Part shown: positions 58,432 to 64,000 of the stretch, piece by piece
How positions within the stretch are numbered: position 1 is the stretch's first letter
Layout of the letters: every line of letters begins with the position of its first letter
DNA from: Kribbella capetownensis
GTDB lineage: Bacteria > Actinomycetota > Actinomycetes > Propionibacteriales > Kribbellaceae
NCBI RefSeq assembly: GCF_004331485.1
Contig: NZ_SJKD01000004.1
Span: 310,001-374,000, forward strand
Reading direction: 5' to 3'
Length of the DNA: 64,000 nucleotides
Position numbers and translations under genes: made by a program
Notes under the pieces: generated by a model
Database searches by the model: none
Told to the model about the DNA's origin: nothing
The model's input: only the letters and a program-made list of their open reading frames with translations

Positions 58432-58490
58432 AGGTATCGGGCACCTTCGCCGACCATGGCGTTCCGGTCAGCGAATGGTGCCCGATACCT
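58432..58490. terminator. Long inverted repeat after the DUF4386 gene
   Basis: AGGTATCGGGCACC (58432-58445) pairs perfectly with GGTGCCCGATACCT (58477-58490), and the inner arms (TTCGCCGACC / GGTCAGCGAAT) extend it with one mismatch and one bulge around a ~10-nt loop. It lies between the DUF4386 stop and the EamA start, on the same strand, so it may terminate the upstream message. Confidence 0.6.
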
Positions 58491-58515
58491 TCGATTCGGC
58501 AAGTTCGGCGGGTGT

Positions 58516-59214
58516 TCAGCCGGTTTGGACCCGCCGGAAACCCTTGGTGGTCATGTAGACGCCGACGGACAGTTCCCAGGCGGCGACGGGCAGCGTAGCG
58601 AGCATGGACCAAACGGACGTCTGGCTGATGTGGCCGAAGAAGACGAACATGTCGGCGGTGAGCAGGAGTGGGGCACCGATCAGGCCCAGCGTGGGGATGA
58701 TGCGGGGCACCAGGCGGGACCGATAGAGCAAGGTGCCGAAGAGTACGGCGTTGATGGTGGCCATGAAGCCGGGGCCGAACAGGAACGTCCAGTCGCGGAC
58801 GGCGACCAGCGCCTGACCGGTGGCGACGTCGCCGGCCTGGTTCTGCCGCAGGGTGACGACGGCGAGGAGGCTGACGACGCCGATCATGATGACGGCCGCC
58901 TCGAGCATGCGTGAGGTGACGAAGCCGAGCGCCATGGACTCGTTGCGTCGCTTCACCACCGGATACACCGCGACCGCGCTGCCGATACAGGTGACGGCGT
59001 TGACGAAGTCGAGGAGGCAGCCCCACAGCACGCGGGTGTCCTGGCCGGCGCTGGTGATGTAGCCGGCGTCGTTCAGCACCGGCCCGATCAGGAGCAGCGC
59101 GGGCAGCGAGGCGGCGAACGTGATCAGGTAGAAGATCCCGCCGGCCCGGGCGTTGTTCCTGGTCGGGTCCGCGGTACGACGGTCGGCGGATGCGGTGGAT
59201 GCGGTGATGGTCAT
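58516..59214 (-). CDS. DUF4386-family membrane protein
   Basis: This 232-residue protein has about six transmembrane helices, including GGIFYLITFAASLPALLLIG and SRMLEAAVIMIGVVSLLAVV, and the family's FLFGPGFMATINAVLFGTLL. DUF4386 proteins have no established function. ATG 59214 overlaps the stop of the upstream small gene (ATGA), so the pair is cotranslated. Confidence 0.82.
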   Translation of the reverse strand: MTITASTASADRRTADPTRNNARAGGIFYLITFAASLPALLLIGPVLNDAGYITSAGQDTRVLWGCLLDFVNAVTCIGSAVAVYPVVKRRNESMALGFVTSRMLEAAVIMIGVVSLLAVVTLRQNQAGDVATGQALVAVRDWTFLFGPGFMATINAVLFGTLLYRSRLVPRIIPTLGLIGAPLLLTADMFVFFGHISQTSVWSMLATLPVAAWELSVGVYMTTKGFRRVQTG

Positions 59215-59462
59215 GACAGTTCTCCAGGTGTTGAGTGCTTCGCCGGATCGGAGTCGATCCGGGCGACCGACAGCAGTGGGAGGCCGAGGTCGCGCAGCTT
59301 CTGCAGTACGCCGTGCAGCGCGGCCTGGTCGGCGACGCGGCCATGGATGACCGTGGTGCCGTCGGCGGCGCTGGTGACAGTCAGGCCGTCGAACCAGGAC
59401 GCCCACCGCGGGTGGAGTTGCCCTTGCAAGCGGATCTCGTACCAGGCTGAATCGTGCGACAT
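59211..59462 (-). CDS. Small conserved protein upstream of DUF4386 gene
   Basis: This 83-residue soluble protein (MSHDSAWYEIRLQGQLHPRW ... DSDPAKHSTPGELS) has a compact alpha-beta look with WYEIRLQG and TTVIHGRVADQAALHGVLQK. Small proteins of this type are often found with LuxR and DUF4386 genes in actinobacteria; the function is not known to me. It is 52 bp downstream of the MalT-like regulator stop... on the same strand, and likely in the same transcription direction but after that gene's opposite end. Confidence 0.65.
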   Translation of the reverse strand: MSHDSAWYEIRLQGQLHPRWASWFDGLTVTSAADGTTVIHGRVADQAALHGVLQKLRDLGLPLLSVARIDSDPAKHSTPGELS

Positions 59463-59514
59463 GCCTGGAAGCTACGAGCGGTTGTGGTGACCGGGCATCA
59501 CATCATGTGGTGAT

Positions 59515-62151
59515 TCAGCGTGTGAGCAGGTTGAGCTGATGCGCTCGCCGGACCGCGCTGCGCCGGTTGGTGACGCCGAGCTTGGCGTAGATGTGCTTGG
59601 TGTGCGTGCGGACCGTGTTGAGCGACACGACGAGTTGGCGTGCGATCGAGGGGCCGTCGAGTTCGCCGGCCAGCAACCGCAGTACGTCGAGCTCCCGGTC
59701 GCTCAGCGGTTCGACCAGGACCTGCTCTCCGGTCGGCTTCGGAGCCTGGGAGGTGGGTCGGCGTACCGCGTCCAGCAGCCTGCGTGGGTAGGGCCAGTCG
59801 GGCCGACGCTGCGCCAGGGAGGCCAGCATGGACGTCATCGGTGGGCCTTCGGCGATGAAGACCCGGACGTAGCCTTCGGGCTCGGCCAGCGTCAGCGATC
59901 GTTCCAGCGGAGCGACGTCATCCTGGGCGAGGGCACGCAGTACGAGGATCTCGATGACGGTCCCGATGCGGCCGCCTGCCCAGGCCGCCGCTTGGAGCCG
60001 TTCGAGCAGCCGGATGGCTTCACCGCGTGCTCGCTCGGCGAGGAGGATGCGGGCCAGCGTCATGTGCTCGAACTCGCGCAGATACGACAGCCCGTCGTTC
60101 GCCGACAGTCCCTGCTGACGAACCCAGTCGCGCGCGGCGGACAAGTGGCCCTGGGCAACCATGACGCGGGCCCGGTGGGCTGCGATCGGGCGAACGTTCG
60201 GGGCGAAGTCACCGACGTACACGCGTTCGGCCGCATCGAGCTGATCTCGGGCTCCGACGAGATCGCCTTCGGCCTCCCGGAGGCGGGCCATCGCCACCCG
60301 CCATCGATAGGGGTTCTGCGGGAGTCCGGCGGCCGGCCCGAGGTCCTCGGCGCGTCGTAGATAGTTGCTGGCGGCATCGAGATCGTTGCGCTCCAGCGCG
60401 AGCCGGCTCAACCCGACGTACATGTCCGCGGTTCCGCGGAGACCTTCGCCGAGGTCGAGGGCTCGTTCGAAGGTGGTCTGTGCCTGCCGGAGGCGACCTT
60501 GCGTGGTCTCGATGTCGGCCAGCGTGATCGAGCAGCCGAGGACGTCGGCGATGTATCCGATCCGTTGGAGATCCCGTGCGGCCGTGGTGTAGCCCGCGTG
60601 CGCGGCTTCGAGGTCCCCGGCGGCCCAGTTTGCGAGACCCGCCAGCGCCGAGGCAGCGGCGCTGGTGAGGTGGTCGCCGTCGACAGCGCGATCGATCGCG
60701 CGGCCGGCATGCTCGATCGTGGCCGCCGGATCGCCGCCGGCGAGCGCGAGAGCCGCACGGTACGTCTCGATCGCGCCGGGCAGCTTGGCGAGTTCGCCAC
60801 GGTCGACGACCGCCAGCACATCTGCTGGTCCGGCGAGCACGCGCTCGACGTCGTCGATCCGCTGCCCGACACCGTCGAACTCGTTGCAGGACATCAGTGC
60901 CCCGATGAATCCGACTGCGAGCACCGGCCGTTTCTGCACGACATCGTTCGGTATGTCGTCCAGCCAACGTCGCAGCGTGGGTTCCAGCCGCTCACGCTGC
61001 AAGGCCGGCACGGCCAGCTCGACCAGGTCCGCAGCATGATCCGCGTCGCCGGCCGCAAGGGCGTGCCGCACGGCCGCGACGGTCTCTCCGGCCTCCTCGT
61101 ACCACCGACTGGCCCGTCGGTGCAGTTCCCCGAGGTCACCACGTTCCTCACGCAGATGCGTCCGCAGTACGTCGCCGAAGAGGTGGTGATAGCGGTACCA
61201 CCGGCGATGGTCGTCGAGCGGGACCAGGAACAGGTTCTGCCGCTCGAGCGTCTCGAGCATCGCCTTGCCGCCCGACCGTCCGGTCACGGCATCACACAAC
61301 GGACCAGTCAGCCTGTCCGCGATCGACGTCTCGAGCAGGAACCGGCGTACGTCGTCCGCCTGCCGATCCAGGACCTCGTCGAGCAGATAGTCCACGACGT
61401 ACCTGTCATCGCCGGCGAATCCTTCGATGAACGCGGTCGCGTCGTCACGCCCTTGTAGCGAGAGTGCGGCCAGCCGAAGAGCGGCGATCCACCCTTCGGT
61501 CCGCCCTTCGAGCGTCGCGATGTCCGCCGCATCAAGGTCCAGCCCGGTCAGATCGTTCAGGTACGCCGTCGCCTCGTCGGCGGTGAAGCGGAGATCGGCG
61601 GCGCGGATCTCGACCAGCTCGCCACGCGCCCGCAAGCGCGCAAGCGGGAGCGCGGGGTCGGCCCGGGTGCTGATCAGCAGCTGCACCTGTGGCGGCAGAT
61701 GCTCGACCAGGAACGCCATCCCCGGCTGGATCTCCGGACCGTCGGCGAGGTGGTAGTCGTCCAGCACCAGATCCACGTCGTCCGGAAGGACGCTGAGCTC
61801 GTTGAGTACGACGGCCAGCACCGACTCGATCGGCGCCTGACCCGACTGGAGCAACCCGAGCCCGCCCTCGCCCACACCCGGAGCGGCCCGCTCCAACGCC
61901 GTCAGCAGATAGGTCCAGAACGTGGTGGCGTGACGATCGCTCTCCTCCAGGGAGACCCATGCGGTCCGGCCCGGGCGCTCGGTTACCAACGCCGACAGGA
62001 GGGTGGTCTTTCCGAAACCGGCCGGTGCCGACACGAGCGTCAGCCTGATGCCGTCCCTGCGCCGTAGGCGCTCGGCGAGCCGCGCCCGTGGCACGAGAGC
62101 CTGCCGGTTCCGGGGCAGATAGAGCTTTGATTCGAGGAGAGGGCTGTGCAT
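59515..62151 (-). CDS. MalT-type LuxR transcriptional regulator
   Basis: This 878-residue protein has an N-terminal P-loop NTPase (LVSAPAGFGKTTLLSALV, Walker A) and VDLVLDDYHLADGPE as Walker B. A long TPR-like region follows. The C-terminal LuxR HTH reads LSDRELDVLRLLAGELDGPS, then VSLNTVRTHTKHIYAKLGVT. This is the MalT/LAL architecture. ATG 62151 is used; GTG 62154 adds one residue. It precedes the small-protein and DUF4386 genes on the same strand, which may be its targets. Confidence 0.9.
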   Translation of the reverse strand: MHSPLLESKLYLPRNRQALVPRARLAERLRRRDGIRLTLVSAPAGFGKTTLLSALVTERPGRTAWVSLEESDRHATTFWTYLLTALERAAPGVGEGGLGLLQSGQAPIESVLAVVLNELSVLPDDVDLVLDDYHLADGPEIQPGMAFLVEHLPPQVQLLISTRADPALPLARLRARGELVEIRAADLRFTADEATAYLNDLTGLDLDAADIATLEGRTEGWIAALRLAALSLQGRDDATAFIEGFAGDDRYVVDYLLDEVLDRQADDVRRFLLETSIADRLTGPLCDAVTGRSGGKAMLETLERQNLFLVPLDDHRRWYRYHHLFGDVLRTHLREERGDLGELHRRASRWYEEAGETVAAVRHALAAGDADHAADLVELAVPALQRERLEPTLRRWLDDIPNDVVQKRPVLAVGFIGALMSCNEFDGVGQRIDDVERVLAGPADVLAVVDRGELAKLPGAIETYRAALALAGGDPAATIEHAGRAIDRAVDGDHLTSAAASALAGLANWAAGDLEAAHAGYTTAARDLQRIGYIADVLGCSITLADIETTQGRLRQAQTTFERALDLGEGLRGTADMYVGLSRLALERNDLDAASNYLRRAEDLGPAAGLPQNPYRWRVAMARLREAEGDLVGARDQLDAAERVYVGDFAPNVRPIAAHRARVMVAQGHLSAARDWVRQQGLSANDGLSYLREFEHMTLARILLAERARGEAIRLLERLQAAAWAGGRIGTVIEILVLRALAQDDVAPLERSLTLAEPEGYVRVFIAEGPPMTSMLASLAQRRPDWPYPRRLLDAVRRPTSQAPKPTGEQVLVEPLSDRELDVLRLLAGELDGPSIARQLVVSLNTVRTHTKHIYAKLGVTNRRSAVRRAHQLNLLTR

Positions 62152-62246
62152 CACCAGCTCCCCTCGACGGCGTCGTTGGAACGAGCGTAGGGCAGGCCTG
62201 TGAAACTCGGATGTTTTTGTCGGTGGTCCCCGTTACGGTCGGTCAA

Positions 62247-64000
62247 GTGCTGACTCTGTTGCGGTACGCGTTGCGTGTTGCACCGTGGAGCACCGCCTTG
62301 ACGATGAGCCTGGCGGTGCTCGGCTCCTTGCTGGGCATGGCCGTCGTGCTGCTCACCGGCCGCGTGGTCGGCGCCGTTCCCGGGGTGATCGACGATGCGC
62401 CCGGAGCGATGTCGATGACCGAGTTCAGCTGGCTGCTCGGCGGACTGCTGGTGGTGTTCGTCCTGGAGAGTCTGACGCCCGCGATCCACCAGGTGGCGAC
62501 GCTGATCATGGACGCGGCGCTCACCCGCGCGATCGGCACCGGCATCACCGAGCCGCTGCTTCGTCCGCGCCGGATCGCGCATCTCGAGGACACCGAGGTG
62601 CTGGATGTGCAGGAGCGGGCCAAGGGCAAGGGCGGCTTCCATCTCGCCCAGGGCCTGGGGAACCTGCCGTGGCTTTTCGCGAGCCGGGTCACCCTGATCG
62701 GCTCGGCGGTCATCGTCGGCGTGATGTTCTCGTGGCCGGTCGCGGCGATGCTGGTCGCGGTGACGTTCCTGCTGGAGTGGTACGGCGGCCGCCTGATCGA
62801 GCGCGAGATCGACGTGTGGTGGGGCAACACCGAGGAGCAGCGGCGGGCCAACTATCTGTTCGACCTCGGCATGCGGGACGCGCCGAAGGAACTGCGCGTC
62901 TTCGGCCTCCACAACTGGCTTGTGCAGCGGTATGTCCGCGAGTGGACCGCTGGTTTCCGCCCGGTCTGGGAGCGCCGCCGCAGGAACGTGAAGTGGTCGA
63001 TCCTGACCGGCGGCCTGCACCTGGCGGCGAACGGCCTGGCGATCCTGCTGGCCGGCCGCGCCGCGCTGAACGGCGATCTGCCGTTGACCGAGGTCGCGAC
63101 CACCATTCCGGCGATCCTGGCCATCGGGGTGTCGAGCAACGGGTACGGCGTCGTGCAGGTGCGGCGCGGGCTGTCGGCGTACCGGGCGATGAAGGGGCTG
63201 CCGGGGACGATCGCCGAGCGTCATCCCGAGCCGCGCGCGGCCACCAAGCACCGCGTCGAGACGATGCCGGCCCGCGAGGTCCGGTTCGAGAACGTGAGTT
63301 TCCGGTACCCAGGCTCCGACGTCGACGTACTCCGCGACCTCAACCTCACGATCCGTTCGCACGAGGCGCTCGCGCTCGTGGGTGTCAACGGCGCCGGCAA
63401 GTCCACGCTGGTGAAGCTGCTGGGCGGCGCCTACCGGCCGACGACCGGACGGATCCTGGTCGACGGCGTGGACCTCGCGGACATCGACTTGACCGCTTGG
63501 CAGCGGCGCATCGCCGCGATCGTTCAGGACTTCCTGCGCTTTCCCCTGTCGGTGACCGACAACGTCACGTTCGGCGCGGTCGAGCGCGTCGACGACGAGG
63601 TCGGGCTGGCCAAGGTCGCCCGCGAGTCGGGCATCGACAACGTCGTACGCCGGTTGCCGGACGGCTGGGACACCGTGCTCGACAAGACGTTCGACGGCGG
63701 TGTCGACCTGTCCGGCGGTGAGTGGCAGCGGATCGCGCTGGCGCGGGCGCTGTTCGCCGTCCACGCGGGCGCCGGTGTGCTGGTGCTCGACGAGCCGGCG
63801 GCGGCCCTCGACGTACGCGCCGAGGCCGAGCTGGTCGAGCGATACCTGGAGCTGACGTCCGGTGTGGCGTCGCTGATCATCTCGCACCGCTTCTCGGTCG
63901 TCCGGAACGCGGACCGCATCTGCGTGCTGGCCGATGGGCACATCGTCGAGGACGGGACGCACGACCAGTTGCTCGACAAAGCTGGGACGTACGCGGCCAT
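62247..64000 (+). CDS. ABC transporter, fused permease/ATPase, 3' end outside window
   Basis: The frame from GTG 62247 (or ATG 62211) is open to the window edge, giving 584 codons. An N-terminal exporter-type membrane domain has ~5-6 helices (LLGGLLVVFVLESLTP; LIGSAVIVGVMFSWPVAAML). The nucleotide-binding domain has Walker A GVNGAGKST, signature LSGGEWQRIALARALF, Walker B VLVLDEPAAALD and H-loop IISHRFSVV. The order fits a half-exporter of lipids, peptides or drugs; a partner half may lie beyond the window. It is divergent from the MalT-like regulator across 95 bp. Confidence 0.85.
   Translation, partial: MLTLLRYALRVAPWSTALTMSLAVLGSLLGMAVVLLTGRVVGAVPGVIDDAPGAMSMTEFSWLLGGLLVVFVLESLTPAIHQVATLIMDAALTRAIGTGITEPLLRPRRIAHLEDTEVLDVQERAKGKGGFHLAQGLGNLPWLFASRVTLIGSAVIVGVMFSWPVAAMLVAVTFLLEWYGGRLIEREIDVWWGNTEEQRRANYLFDLGMRDAPKELRVFGLHNWLVQRYVREWTAGFRPVWERRRRNVKWSILTGGLHLAANGLAILLAGRAALNGDLPLTEVATTIPAILAIGVSSNGYGVVQVRRGLSAYRAMKGLPGTIAERHPEPRAATKHRVETMPAREVRFENVSFRYPGSDVDVLRDLNLTIRSHEALALVGVNGAGKSTLVKLLGGAYRPTTGRILVDGVDLADIDLTAWQRRIAAIVQDFLRFPLSVTDNVTFGAVERVDDEVGLAKVARESGIDNVVRRLPDGWDTVLDKTFDGGVDLSGGEWQRIALARALFAVHAGAGVLVLDEPAAALDVRAEAELVERYLELTSGVASLIISHRFSVVRNADRICVLADGHIVEDGTHDQLLDKAGTYAA

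Noticed and set aside
62151..63962. 603-residue minus-strand frame and 478-residue plus-strand frame near the right edge
   Set aside because: Both are shadows of the ABC transporter frame, which is open to the window end and carries Walker A, signature and Walker B motifs.

Overview
The window is GC-rich DNA with actinomycete-style gene packing: frequent GTG starts, ATGA/GTGA overlaps and LuxR-AAA (LAL) regulators. The gene families fit a soil or plant-associated actinobacterium in the Kribbella/Nocardioidaceae neighbourhood. The genus is my inference. I found no tRNA, rRNA, CRISPR array, transposase, integrase or replication origin.

Layout. (1) 1-4116: the 3' part of an Rhs/YD-repeat polymorphic toxin with a 4-bp-overlapping candidate immunity gene, then a displaced second Rhs C-terminal toxin cassette (no start codon, one apparent frameshift) with its own candidate immunity gene. 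(2) 4152-13651: a LAL regulator, an ECF sigma factor, a GNAT acetyltransferase, a solitary fumarate-reductase-like flavoprotein, a repeat-rich membrane protein and a GH106-like glycosidase. (3) 13648-18049: a four-gene operon (nitrilase-type amidohydrolase, unknown permease, amidase, tautomerase) divergent from an HxlR regulator, with two related palindromes between them. (4) 18113-25622: a phenol-to-beta-ketoadipate module: PcaD lactonase, LysR and IclR regulators, two-component phenol hydroxylase (PheA2/PheA1-like), CatA, CatB and CatC. Two tandem palindromes lie in front of the catabolic operon. (5) 25623-31060: gene remnants (a stranded 3' fragment and an isochorismatase-family pseudogene), an M81/MlrC metallopeptidase, a two-domain VOC protein and a heparinase II/III-like lyase.

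(6) 31172-53940, the centre of interest: two complete, mirror-image operons for propane/acetone/phenol-type soluble di-iron monooxygenases (PrmABCD/MimABCD). Each encodes the hydroxylase large subunit, reductase, hydroxylase small subunit, coupling protein, an amidohydrolase_2 protein, a DUF59/MIP18 protein, a zinc alcohol dehydrogenase and its own GroEL-like chaperonin. The operons converge on a strong shared terminator at 42653-42685. Each is flanked at its promoter end by a divergent AcoR/MimR-like activator. The same palindrome, GTCTCA-N3-TGAGAC, occurs upstream of both hydroxylase genes and of the second activator, which suggests a common regulon. The activators lack the GAFTGA loop needed for sigma-54 contact. 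The second operon has a 29-bp tandem unit that makes a chain of overlapping 10-codon mini-ORFs between the reductase and small-subunit genes.

(7) 53944-64000: an enolase-superfamily dehydratase, a luciferase-like oxidoreductase, an F420/NADP-type oxidoreductase, an STAS protein lacking the usual phospho-serine, an EamA exporter, DUF4386 and small-protein genes, a MalT-type LuxR regulator and the start of an ABC exporter cut by the window edge.

Together these indicate an organism equipped for small ketones, alkanes, phenols and other aromatics, nitriles/amides and plant polysaccharides.
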